Source: Pseudomonas inefficax
GTDB lineage: Bacteria > Pseudomonadota > Gammaproteobacteria > Pseudomonadales > Pseudomonadaceae
Reading direction: 5' to 3'
Length of the DNA stretch: 64,000 nucleotides
Assembly (NCBI RefSeq): GCF_900277125.1
Contig: NZ_OPYN01000207.1
Location: 124,001-188,000 of the forward strand
Part shown: positions 54,948 through 63,948 of the stretch, in pieces
Position numbering within the stretch: position 1 is the stretch's first letter
Layout: every line of letters starts with the position of its first letter
Translations under genes and position numbers: made by a program
Notes under the pieces: generated by a model
The model's database searches: none
Told to the model about the DNA's origin: nothing
What the model saw: the letters and a program-made list of their open reading frames with translations, nothing else

Positions 54948-56698
54948 ATGCCCTTTTCCGTTCGCGCCCTGCGTCTGGGGCTGATCACCCTGCTGATTGT
55001 GCTTGGTACGGCCCTCAGCGCCGGTTGGGCCATGCACCAGGCCAAGCGCCAGGCCATGGAAGCCGACGCCCAGCGTGCCAGCCAGCAGTTGGGCCTGTAT
55101 GCCAATGCCCTGCACACGCTGATCGATCGCTACCGCGCCCTGCCCGCCGTGCTGGCGCTGGACCCGGAACTGATCGCCGCCCTGCGTGGCCCGGTCAGCG
55201 AACCGGTGCAGGACGCCCTGAATCGCAAGCTCGAACGCATCAACGGTGCCGCCAACTCCTCCACCCTCGAACTGCTCGACCGCACCGGCCTGGCCATAGC
55301 AGCCAGCAACTGGCGGCTGCCCAGCAGTTACGTGGGCTCCAACTACGGTTTTCGCCCCTATTTCAAGCAAACCCGCAGCCAGGGCAGCGGCCGCTTCTAC
55401 GCAGTAGGTGTGACCAGTGGCGTGCCGGGCTACTTCCTCGCCAGCGCGGTAGACGACGAGCACGGCCGCTTCCTCGGTGCCATGGTGGTGAAGCTGGAGT
55501 TCCCCGAACTGGAGCGCGAATGGCGCCAGGGTAGCGACATCCTGCTGGTCAGCGATGCCCGTGGCATCACCTTCATCGCCAATCAGGATGGCTGGCGCTA
55601 CCGCGAGCTGCAGCCACTCACGGGGGCCGACCGTGCCGAGCTGGCCGAAACCCGTCAGTACGACAAGCAACCGCTGGTGCCGCTGCAGCACCAGGTGCTG
55701 ACCCGTTTTGCCGCCAACAGCACCCTCAGCCGCGTGCAAGGCCCGGAAGGCAGCGCCGAGTACCTGTGGGAAAGCCTGCCGCTGGAAGGTGAAAACTGGA
55801 CTTTGCATCTGCTGCGCAAGCCGCAGGTGGCCGCCGACGGTCGCAATGCCGCCCTCGGCGCCGCCGCCGTGTGGCTGAGCCTGGTGTTCGCTGCGCTGTT
55901 CGTCAGCCAGCGCCTGCGCCTGGCCCGCCTGCGCCAGCGCAGCCGGGAGGAGCTCAAGCGTCAGGTCGAGGAGCGCACCCGTGAACTGCGCACCGCCCAG
56001 GAGGGGCTGGTGCAATCGGCGAAGCTGGCCGCACTGGGGCAGATGTCGGCAGCCATGGCCCATGAAATAAACCAGCCGCTGACCACCCAGCGCATGCAGC
56101 TGGAAACCCTGCGCCTGCTGCTCGACCATGGCCGATATGACGAAGCGCGCCAGGCACTGGAGCCGCTGGAGCAGATGCTCACACGTATGGCCGCGCTCAC
56201 CAGCCACCTGAAAACCTTCGCCCGTAACAGCCCGGTCGGCCTGCGCGAGCGCCTCGACCTGGCCACCGTGGTCGACCAGGCCCTGCACCTGCTGGAAGCG
56301 CGCATTCGCAGCGAAGAAGTTGAGGTGGCACTGTACCTGGCGCGCCCGGCCTGGGTGCGCGGCGATGCCATTCGCCTGGAGCAGGTGCTGATCAACCTGC
56401 TGCGCAATGCCCTCGACGCCATGGCCGACAAGCGCTACAAACGCCTGGAGATCCGCATCGAGCCCGAGGGCGAGCTGTGGCGCCTGAGCGTGCTGGATTC
56501 GGGTGGCGGCATTGCCGAAGCCGATCTGGCCAAGGTTTTCGACCCGTTCTTCACCACCAAGCCGGTGGGCGAAGGCCTGGGGCTGGGGCTGGCCATTTCC
56601 TACGGTATCGTCCACGAGGCCGGTGGCCAGCTGCAAGCTGAAAATCTGCCTGGCGGCGCGCGCCTGAGCCTTACCCTGCCCCGTGACCTGGAGCCTGT

Positions 56699-56705
<7 letters not shown>
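54948..56705 (+). CDS. dctB: C4-dicarboxylate sensor histidine kinase DctB
   Basis: This 585-residue kinase has a first membrane helix (about 10-30), a large periplasmic dCache sensor (RYRALPAVLALDPELIAAL, SSYVGSNYGFRPYFKQT, DEHGRFLGAMVVKLEF), a second helix (about 300-320), a coiled segment, the HisKA box AAMAHEINQPLTT with H372, and an HATPase with DSGGGIAE and GEGLGLGLAIS. It phosphorylates DctD. The gene ends 7 bases inside dctD. Confidence 0.92.
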
Positions 56706-58033
<1,328 letters not shown>

Positions 58034-58095
58034 GCGGAAATCCGCTTATAGCGCTCAGCCAGTAAGCAAAAAGCCGCTCATCAACACGATTTTTC

Positions 58096-58212
58096 GGGGC
58101 TGCCTTGCAGCCCTTCGCGGGCACGCCCGCTCCCACAGGGAAACGCGAAGAGTCAGACGTCACGCGGTCCCTGTGGGAGCGGGCGCGCCCGCGAAGGGCG
58201 CAAGGCGCCCCC
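58096..58212. repeat. REP pair, GGGCGCGCCCGC type with outer hairpins
   Basis: Two inverted copies of a REP variant (CCCTTCGCGGGCACGCCCGC / GCGGGCGCGCCCGCGAAGGG) are flanked by GGGGCTGCCTTGCAGCCC and GGGCGCAAGGCGCCCC hairpins. It lies in the dctD-kgtP gap, ending about 24 bases before the sigma-54 promoter. Confidence 0.88.
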
Positions 58213-58235
58213 ATCTGGGTCACGCCGCACCCATT

Positions 58236-58250
58236 TGGCACACCTTCTGC
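58236..58250 (+). promoter_or_regulatory. sigma-54 promoter of the dicarboxylate permease gene
   Basis: TGGCAC (58236-58241) and CTGC (58247-58250) place the GG and GC doublets exactly 12 bases apart, matching the -24/-12 consensus TGGCAC-N5-TTGC with one mismatch. It lies 60 bases upstream of the permease ATG and directly after dctBD, whose DctD carries the sigma-54 contact motif. Confidence 0.8.
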
Positions 58251-58310
58251 ACTTGCCTTGGCAAGCTGCGCTACGGCGCGCTCCACAAAAACAACGAGAA
58301 GGTATCCCTG

Positions 58311-59630
58311 ATGGATAATGCCACCTCCCTGCCAGCCGGGGCGGCCACCGCGCCTGCCACAGAAAAAACCACCGCCAGCCGCCTGAAGTCGATCTTCAGC
58401 GGGTCCATCGGCAACATGGTCGAATGGTACGACTGGTACGTCTACGCCGCATTCTCGCTGTACTTCGCCAAGGCCTTCTTCCCGGCTGGCGACTCCACCG
58501 CACAATTGCTCAATACCGCCGCGATCTTCGCCGTGGGCTTCCTCATGCGCCCGATCGGTGGCTGGCTGATGGGCCTGTACGCCGACCGCAAAGGCCGCAA
58601 GGCCGCATTGATGGCGTCGGTGCTGCTGATGTGCGCCGGCTCGCTGGTCATCGCCCTGACCCCGGGCTACGAAACCATCGGCGTCGCCGCGCCAATCCTG
58701 CTGGTCATCGCACGCCTGCTGCAGGGCCTGTCGGTGGGTGGTGAGTACGGCACCTCGGCCACCTACCTCAGCGAAATGGCCAGCAAGGACCGCCGTGGCT
58801 TCTTCTCCAGCTTCCAGTACGTGACCCTGATCTCCGGCCAGCTCATTGCCCTGGCGGTACTGATCGTCCTGCAACAGACCCTGACCACCGAGCAGCTGTA
58901 TGCCTGGGGCTGGCGCGTACCGTTCGTGATCGGTGCGCTGTGCGCCGTGGTGGCCCTGTACCTGCGTCGCGGCATGGAAGAAACCGCCTCCTTCACCAAG
59001 AAGGAAAAGGCCAAGGAAAGCCTGATGCGCACCCTGCTGCGCCACCCCAAGGAGCTCATGACCGTAGTCGGCCTGACCATGGGCGGCACCCTGGCCTTCT
59101 ACACCTACACCACATACATGCAGAAGTACCTGGTCAACACCGTGGGCATGAGCATCAGCGACTCGACCACCATCTCGGCCGCCACGCTGTTCCTGTTCAT
59201 GTGCCTGCAGCCAGTGATCGGTGGCCTGTCCGACAAGATCGGTCGACGCCCGATCCTGATCGCCTTCGGTGTACTCGGCACCTTGTTCACCGTACCGATC
59301 CTCAGCACCCTGCATACCATCCAGACCTGGTGGGGCGCGTTCTTCCTGATCATGGCGGCGCTGATCATCGTCAGTGGCTACACCTCGATCAACGCCGTGG
59401 TCAAAGCCGAGCTGTTCCCTACCGAAATCCGCGCCCTGGGCGTTGGCCTGCCGTATGCCCTGACCGTGTCGATCTTCGGCGGCACTGCCGAGTACGTGGC
59501 CCTGTGGTTCAAGAGCGCGGGCATGGAGAGTGGCTTCTACTGGTACGTCACCGCCTGCATCGCCTGCTCGCTGCTGGTTTACGCGACCATGAAAGACACC
59601 AAGCAGCACTCGCGGATTACCACTGAGTGA
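58311..59630 (+). CDS. kgtP: MFS alpha-ketoglutarate/dicarboxylate permease (KgtP family)
   Basis: This 439-residue major-facilitator transporter has 12 membrane helices and the KgtP-type N-terminus SIFSGSIGNMVEWYDWYVYAAFSLYFAKAFFP. Other motifs are RPIGGWLMGLYADRKGRK between helices 2 and 3, RLLQGLSVGGEYGTSATYLSEMA, and PVIGGLSDKIGRRP in the second half. It symports alpha-ketoglutarate or related C4/C5 dicarboxylates with H+. I chose ATG 58311, with GAGAAGG upstream. Control by DctBD and sigma-54 is inferred from context. Confidence 0.9.
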   Translation: MDNATSLPAGAATAPATEKTTASRLKSIFSGSIGNMVEWYDWYVYAAFSLYFAKAFFPAGDSTAQLLNTAAIFAVGFLMRPIGGWLMGLYADRKGRKAALMASVLLMCAGSLVIALTPGYETIGVAAPILLVIARLLQGLSVGGEYGTSATYLSEMASKDRRGFFSSFQYVTLISGQLIALAVLIVLQQTLTTEQLYAWGWRVPFVIGALCAVVALYLRRGMEETASFTKKEKAKESLMRTLLRHPKELMTVVGLTMGGTLAFYTYTTYMQKYLVNTVGMSISDSTTISAATLFLFMCLQPVIGGLSDKIGRRPILIAFGVLGTLFTVPILSTLHTIQTWWGAFFLIMAALIIVSGYTSINAVVKAELFPTEIRALGVGLPYALTVSIFGGTAEYVALWFKSAGMESGFYWYVTACIACSLLVYATMKDTKQHSRITTE

Positions 59631-59650
59631 TGCTGGCCTGGCAATACTGA

Positions 59651-59686
59651 AAAGGGTCGCTCCAGTGCATGGAGCGACCCTTTTTT
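59651..59686 (+). terminator. strong Rho-independent terminator after kgtP
   Basis: A 14-bp stem (AAAGGGTCGCTCCA/TGGAGCGACCCTTT) with a 5-base loop is followed by a T6 run. It closes the kgtP transcription unit before the Fic leader. Confidence 0.9.
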
Positions 59687-59704
59687 GTGATACGCGGTAG
59701 CCTG

Positions 59705-59801
59705 TGAGCCGATTGACCGCCTTATTCGGCTCACGAGATGAGCCGAATAGCGCTATTATTCGGCTCACAAGATGAGCCGAATAGCCGGCTTATTCGGCTC
59801 A
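59705..59801. repeat. 34-bp-period palindrome array upstream of the Fic gene
   Basis: TTATTCGGCTCA occurs at 59722, 59756 and 59790, an exact 34-base period. The first two copies are each followed after 5 bases by the inverted arm TGAGCCGAATA (59739-59749 and 59773-59783), while the third has lost its second arm. A partial arm TGAGCCGA lies at 59705. Each inverted arm preceded by A creates an ATG that reads MSRI. Confidence 0.9.
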
Positions 59802-59816
59802 CGGGATGGATCATGA
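59772..59816 (+). CDS. possible 14-residue leader peptide coupled to the Fic gene
   Basis: ATG 59772, inside the second palindrome, opens a short frame (MSRIAGLFGSRDGS). Its TGA overlaps the Fic ATG at 59813 as ATGA. The frame is conspicuous because the equivalent ATG at 59738, in the first palindrome, is instead in frame with Fic and would add 25 residues. No Shine-Dalgarno sequence is obvious, so translation is uncertain. Confidence 0.3.
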   Translation: MSRIAGLFGSRDGS

Positions 59817-60952
59817 GTAGCCCCTTCTGGATCTGGCAACAATCTGCATGGCCACGCTTCACCTGGCAAAACGAAGCTATCGCCGCACTGCTACGCAATT
59901 GCATCGACATGCAAGGACGCTTGCTGGGCAAGATCGGCAGCGTCGATGCGCTAAGTGAATGCCAGAACATGCTCGATACACTGCTGCAGAACATCGTCAC
60001 CTCTTCGGCAATTGAAGGTGAGCAGCTGAACGTGGGTTCTGTTCGCTCGTCCCTCGCTCGCCGGCTGGGTATCGAGGAGCCAGGGCCTACCAATGCCCGC
60101 AGTGAAGGGCTGGCGGAGCTGATGCTGGATGCAACGCAAGGCTATGACAGACCGCTGACTCTGCAACGCTTGTACACCTGGCACCAGTGGCTGTTCCCGC
60201 TGGCACAAGGCACCTTGAGCAAAGCGATACTGGTCGGCCAGTTGCGTGATGAAATGCCCATGCAGGTGATCTCCGGCCGGCTCGACAAGCCTACCGTGCA
60301 TTTCGAAGCACCGCCGCGCGATGACCTGGAAGCCCAACTCAACGAGTTTCTCGAATGGTTTGCCAACAGTCGCGATTCCGCCAGCCTGGACCCACTGCTA
60401 CGAGCCGGCATCGCCCACTTCTGGTTCGTCACCCTGCATCCGTTCGACGATGGCAATGGCCGTCTGACTCGGGCAATCACCGACCTGGCGCTTGCGCAAG
60501 GTGAGCGACAGGCCATTCGTTTCTATGCCATGTCTGCCAGCATCCTCGAGGACAGGGCCGGCTATTACCAAGTGCTGGAGAACAGCCAGAAAGGCGACCT
60601 GGATATCACCCGCTGGCTATCCTGGTTTCTTGCTACCCTGCTACGCAGCCTGGAACAGGCCCTGGTCAATATCGACCGGATACTGGCCAAGGCCAGGTTC
60701 TGGCAAGCACATCGCTCAGATGGCTTGCTGCCCGAACAGGTAAAGGTGCTCAACAGATTGCTCGATGGCGGCCCCCGAGGATTCGAGGAAGGCATCAACG
60801 CAGCGCAATACCAGGCGGTGGCGAAGGTATCAAAGGCCACTGCGACCCGCCACCTGGCCGATCTGCTCGACAAGGCCTGCCTGGTTCGCCTGCCTGGTGG
60901 GGGCCGCAGTACCCGCTACCGCATCAACACTCAGGACATCTCCAACGCCTGA
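59813..60952 (+). CDS. class II Fic-family protein with C-terminal winged helix
   Basis: This 379-residue protein has an N-terminal DUF4172-type domain (FWIWQQSAWPRFTWQNEAIAALL), an inhibitory-helix motif SSAIEG (64-69), a Fic domain with intact catalytic motif HPFDDGNGRLTR (209-220), and a C-terminal winged-helix domain (about 320-375). Fic proteins usually AMPylate targets; the glutamate in the inhibitory motif marks the self-inhibited class II. I chose ATG 59813 as the first start after the palindrome array. The last 22 bases overlap the convergent membrane-protein gene. Confidence 0.85.
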   Translation: MSSPFWIWQQSAWPRFTWQNEAIAALLRNCIDMQGRLLGKIGSVDALSECQNMLDTLLQNIVTSSAIEGEQLNVGSVRSSLARRLGIEEPGPTNARSEGLAELMLDATQGYDRPLTLQRLYTWHQWLFPLAQGTLSKAILVGQLRDEMPMQVISGRLDKPTVHFEAPPRDDLEAQLNEFLEWFANSRDSASLDPLLRAGIAHFWFVTLHPFDDGNGRLTRAITDLALAQGERQAIRFYAMSASILEDRAGYYQVLENSQKGDLDITRWLSWFLATLLRSLEQALVNIDRILAKARFWQAHRSDGLLPEQVKVLNRLLDGGPRGFEEGINAAQYQAVAKVSKATATRHLADLLDKACLVRLPGGGRSTRYRINTQDISNA

Positions 60953-61683
60953 CGCGGTTCACGGCGCTGGTACCAAGTGGCCATCAGCACCAGTACCAGC
61001 AACACCCCGCCCAGCACCGCCGAAGACCCGACCGTGCCGAAGTCCAGGCCGCCCTTCTCGTGGGGTTTGGTGAGGAAGTCGCCCAACGTGGCGCCGAACG
61101 GGCGGGTGAGCACGAACGCAACCCAGAACAACACCACGCCAGGGATGCGTGTCCAATAGCGGGCTACCACTACCAAGGCGATGGCACTGCCGATCAACAA
61201 CGCACCACCGGCAAAACCGAGCCCAGAGTCATCGGCCAGGTAATCGCCCAGCGCGGTGCCGAGGGTGTTGGAAAACAGGATCGCCACCCAGTAGAACAAT
61301 TCACCCGTGCGGTTCTTGATGCGGGTGACATCCAGTGGGTTGCCGCTCAAGCGCCATGCCAGGAAGGTCAGCAGCAGGATGCCGATAAGGAGGGCCGAAC
61401 CCGCGGCGTAGCCCAGGCCCAGGGTGCGGTCCATGAAGTCGGACATGGTGGTGCCGGCGGTGCTGGTGGAGAGGATTACCAGCCAGTACAGCATCGGGTG
61501 GTAGCGGCGCGAGTACAGCTGGCCGAGCAAGGTCAGCAGGAACACGCTGATCAGCAGCAGCGAACTGAGGGCATAGCCGATGTTCAGGGTCATCGACAGC
61601 AAATCACCCGCCGTTTCGCCAAGGGTGGTAGCGCAGATCTTCATGACCCAGAAGGCCAAGGTGATTTGCGGAAGTTTGTTCAT
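60931..61683 (-). CDS. four-repeat membrane protein (COG4705-like)
   Basis: This 250-residue protein has about eight to nine membrane helices in four homologous units. Each unit contains a T-x-G-x-T-x-(G/S)-D-(F/L/Y)-(L/M) motif (TLGETAGDLL, TAGTTMSDFM, TLGTALGDYL, PFGATLGDFL), then a Gly-rich GLGYA/GLGFA-type helix start. This matches an uncharacterised repeat-membrane family (COG4705). The regularly spaced acidic residue in each unit suggests ion or metal transport, which is inference. I chose ATG 61683. Confidence 0.78.
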   Translation of the reverse strand: MNKLPQITLAFWVMKICATTLGETAGDLLSMTLNIGYALSSLLLISVFLLTLLGQLYSRRYHPMLYWLVILSTSTAGTTMSDFMDRTLGLGYAAGSALLIGILLLTFLAWRLSGNPLDVTRIKNRTGELFYWVAILFSNTLGTALGDYLADDSGLGFAGGALLIGSAIALVVVARYWTRIPGVVLFWVAFVLTRPFGATLGDFLTKPHEKGGLDFGTVGSSAVLGGVLLVLVLMATWYQRREPRQALEMS

Positions 61684-62027
61684 TGTTGTGCCGCTCCGGT
61701 TTGAGGTGCGGCGATGGTGCTGAGCAGCATTTGAAAAATCGGTTGGTGATGGATGAAAAATGCGTTGAGCAGCCTTCGATGACAAATATTTCATCCTTAA
61801 CACCCCATTAATTCCACTCCCTCAAGCTGCAATGGCTGGCAGAACGTTGGCGCATTGACGGACACATCCTGAGCCAGAACAGCTGCCTGAGCGACAAGAT
61901 GCGCGCCAATATATATCGAATTATTAGATTTTTAAGCGCTAGTATTTGCGATTTTTAATCAAATAAATCGGCGTAGGATTAAACCCATAGAAACAAACAA
62001 CCTCAAGAACCCACTGGAGCAACGACC

Positions 62028-62393
62028 ATGAAAAACAAATTGATCCTTACCCTGGCCCTCTCGGTTTTCGCTGCTGGCGCCTTCGCCGAAGATGGCTTCA
62101 ACCGCACCAACGCCCACACCTTCGCAGCGACCCAGAGCCAATCCGCTGCCTACGCTGAAGATGGTTTCGATCGCACTGGCGGCCAGCGCTTCGCTGAAGA
62201 CGGCTTCGACCGCACCGGGGGCCAGCGCTTTGCCGAAGACGGCTTCGACCGCACCGGTGGCCAGCGCTTTGCCGAAGATGGCTTCGACCGCACCGGTGGC
62301 CAGCGCTTTGCCGAAGACGGCTTCGACCGCACTGGCGGCCAGCGCTTCGCTGAAGATGGCTTCGACCGCACCAACGCGCACCGCATCAGCTGA
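62028..62393 (+). CDS. secreted tandem-repeat protein (AEDGFDRTGGQRF units)
   Basis: This 121-residue protein has a Sec signal peptide (MKNKLILTLALSVFAAGAFA) followed by seven copies of a 13-residue unit, consensus AEDGFDRTGGQRF. The first copy is divergent (AEDGFNRTNAHTF) and separated by a 10-residue spacer; five central copies are nearly identical; the last ends NAHRIS. The acidic, Gly-rich units lack cysteine. I recognise no function. Candidates are a structural or adhesive secreted peptide, or a repeat precursor cleaved into peptides. Confidence 0.85.
   Translation: MKNKLILTLALSVFAAGAFAEDGFNRTNAHTFAATQSQSAAYAEDGFDRTGGQRFAEDGFDRTGGQRFAEDGFDRTGGQRFAEDGFDRTGGQRFAEDGFDRTGGQRFAEDGFDRTNAHRIS
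62085..62387 (+). repeat. 39-bp tandem repeat encoding AEDGFDRTGGQRF
   Basis: One divergent unit (62085-62123) is followed by a 30-base spacer and six contiguous 39-bp units at 62154, 62193, 62232, 62271, 62310 and 62349. Differences between units are almost all at third codon positions (GCC/GCT, GAT/GAC, GGT/GGC), so the protein repeat is conserved more strictly than the DNA. Confidence 0.95.
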
Positions 62394-62411
62394 TCCCTGA
62401 TGCGAGCACCC

Positions 62412-62435
62412 AGCCCGGCTTCGGCCGGGCTTGAT
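62412..62435 (+). terminator. terminator of the tandem-repeat gene
   Basis: An 8-bp stem (AGCCCGGC/GCCGGGCT) closed by a stable TTCG tetraloop lies 18 bases after the repeat-gene stop. The T-run after it is short. Confidence 0.7.
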
Positions 62436-62511
62436 CATTTGCAGACAGGCACAGGCTTGGCACACTAGGCACCTTGTCCACCAGGAGGTAGGGCCAGCAA
62501 GCCCAGCACAG

Positions 62512-63117
62512 ATGTATTACTACGAAACCGCCAAAGGCCACGGCCTGCCCCACGACCCCTTCAATGCCATCGTCGGCCCCCGCCCTATCGGCTGGATTTC
62601 CTCACAGGACCGCGAAGGCCGCCTGAACCTGGCGCCCTACAGCTTCTTCAACGCCTTCAACTACATCCCGCCGATCATCGGTTTCTGCAGCGTCGGGCGC
62701 AAAGACAGCCTTAACAACATCGAGCAGACCGGCGAGTTCGTCTGGAACCTGGCCACCCGCCCGTTGGCCGAACAGATGAACCAGAGCTGCGCACCGGTTG
62801 CCGCCGAGATAAACGAATTCGAATTGAGCGGCCTCACCGCCACCCCGTCGAGCATCGTCAACGTGCCGCGTGTCGGCGAAACCCCGGTGGCCTTCGAGTG
62901 CAAGGTCAGCCAGATCGTCCAGCTCAAACGGGCAGACCAGGAACTGGTGCCCAGCTGGCTGATCCTGGGTGAAGTGGTGGCGGTGCACATTGCCGAGCAC
63001 CTGCTGAAGAACGGCATCTACGATACCGCTGCCGCCGAGCCGATCCTGCGTGGCGGTGGCCCGGCAGATTATTTCGAGCTGGGCAACCTGTTCAAGATGG
63101 CCCGCCCGCCGGCCTGA
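62512..63117 (+). CDS. flavin reductase-like FMN-binding protein
   Basis: This 201-residue protein has the flavin_reduct fold: GPRPIGWISSQDREGRLNLAPYSFFNAFNYIPPIIGFCS is the FMN-binding start, followed by DSLNNIEQTGEFVWNLAT and a C-terminal GGGPADYFELGNLFKMARP. Members bind FMN and reduce flavins or serve oxygenases. I chose ATG 62512; the AGGAGG 25 bases upstream is too far for a normal spacing and no in-frame ATG is closer. No oxygenase partner is adjacent. Confidence 0.88.
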   Translation: MYYYETAKGHGLPHDPFNAIVGPRPIGWISSQDREGRLNLAPYSFFNAFNYIPPIIGFCSVGRKDSLNNIEQTGEFVWNLATRPLAEQMNQSCAPVAAEINEFELSGLTATPSSIVNVPRVGETPVAFECKVSQIVQLKRADQELVPSWLILGEVVAVHIAEHLLKNGIYDTAAAEPILRGGGPADYFELGNLFKMARPPA

Positions 63118-63351
63118 TCACCAGATCAGCTCACCCTCTTCGCTGACGCCCTGCAGGCGTTGCAGCTCGGATGTGGCCGCTTCATCGGCGGCCACGGCAC
63201 CCTTGAACACCTGGCCGTCGAGAATCTTGTGAAAGCGCGGCGCGCCGCCCATACCCAGAGCCTTGACCGCGATGGCTGCGTTGTAGCCGCCACCTTCCAC
63301 CGGGACCATCGCCGAAACCGCTTCGAAATGCGGGAATTCCCTACGTGCCAT
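63118..63351 (-). CDS. small conserved-looking protein of unknown function (77 aa)
   Basis: This 77-residue protein begins MARREFPHFEAVSAMVPVEGGGYNAAIAVKALG and has a Gly-rich middle (ALGMGGAPRFHKILDG) and an acidic C-terminus (SEEGELIW). There is no signal peptide or membrane helix. Its stop directly abuts the convergent flavin reductase-like gene. I do not recognise the family. I chose the ATG at 63351; a longer frame upstream runs through a REP pair. Confidence 0.7.
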   Translation of the reverse strand: MARREFPHFEAVSAMVPVEGGGYNAAIAVKALGMGGAPRFHKILDGQVFKGAVAADEAATSELQRLQGVSEEGELIW

Positions 63352-63398
63352 GTTGCAATCCGCTTGGTTAATCGAGGGGCGGCATTTTACCCTATTTG

Positions 63399-63508
63399 CC
63401 TGTACCGGCCCTATCGCCGGCAAGCCGGCTTCCACAGGTACGGCACCGCTCTCGATACCTGTGATGAACCTGTGGGAGCTGGCTTGCCGGCGATGAGGCA
63501 AGAACAGG
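63399..63508. repeat. REP pair, GCCGGCAAGCC(A/G)GC type
   Basis: Inverted copies of the divergent CGCCGGCAAGCCGGC-type REP, with CCTGTACCGGCC and AACAGG ends, lie between the small unknown gene and the ABM-domain gene. One copy has the shared module altered to TTCCACAGG. Confidence 0.85.
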
Positions 63509-63515
63509 CAACACC

Positions 63516-63809
63516 TCAATTAAAGGTATGCAGATCCAGGCTGCTGACCACCTGCGCCTGTACCAGCTCACCAAACACTTCCAGCGTCGGCGAAGCAAAG
63601 TACCCACTCATCGCCTGCTGATCCCGCCAGCTACCACTGAGCAACCATAAATCGGCATCAGCCTGCGAGCGCTGCACGGTGAAACTCAGGCAACCCGGTG
63701 CCCGCAGCGAGGGCTCGAGCAGGTCACGCAGACGCGCGCCCAGCTCCGCCGAGCGCCCGCTGCTGGCACGGATGAAAGCAAGGTGGGTGACCGGTTGTGT
63801 CGGGGTCAT
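63516..63809 (-). CDS. antibiotic biosynthesis monooxygenase (ABM) domain protein
   Basis: This 97-residue single-domain protein shows the ABM ferredoxin-like dimer fold pattern: THLAFIRASSGRSAELGARLRDLLEPSLRAPGCLSFTVQRSQADADLWLLSGSWRDQQAMSGYFAS. Many members are small heme- or quinol-modifying oxygenases; others have no known substrate. It is transcribed toward the REP pair, with a perfect 25-bp hairpin about 85-140 bases upstream of its start. Confidence 0.85.
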   Translation of the reverse strand: MTPTQPVTHLAFIRASSGRSAELGARLRDLLEPSLRAPGCLSFTVQRSQADADLWLLSGSWRDQQAMSGYFASPTLEVFGELVQAQVVSSLDLHTFN

Positions 63810-63892
63810 TGCATAATCTCCTTGAAGCAGGCGGACGGAAAAGCCAGGCTGCCAAGGTTAGGGGCCCTCCCGCGCGACGCGTTAGGCCATTA

Positions 63893-63948
63893 CTGCACGC
63901 CGATTGCCTGATCCTGCAGCACGGCAGGATCAGGCAATCGGCGTGCAG
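63893..63948. repeat. perfect 25-bp inverted repeat (hairpin)
   Basis: Two exact 25-base arms (63893-63917 and 63924-63948, beginning CTGCACGCCGATTGCC) are separated by a 6-base loop AGCACG. A short CTTTT follows on the plus strand, where no gene precedes it. It lies upstream of the minus-strand ABM gene and near the window edge. It could be an orphan terminator, part of the ABM leader or an insertion remnant. Confidence 0.85.

Noticed and set aside
62150..62386. A minus-strand repetitive frame (RSKPSSAKRWPPV units)
   Set aside because: It is simply the antisense reading of the 39-bp tandem repeats, which have a signal peptide and terminator on the plus strand.
62085..62387. CRISPR-like spacing of the 39-bp repeats
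   Set aside because: The repeats are contiguous without unique spacers and encode a protein; no cas genes are nearby.
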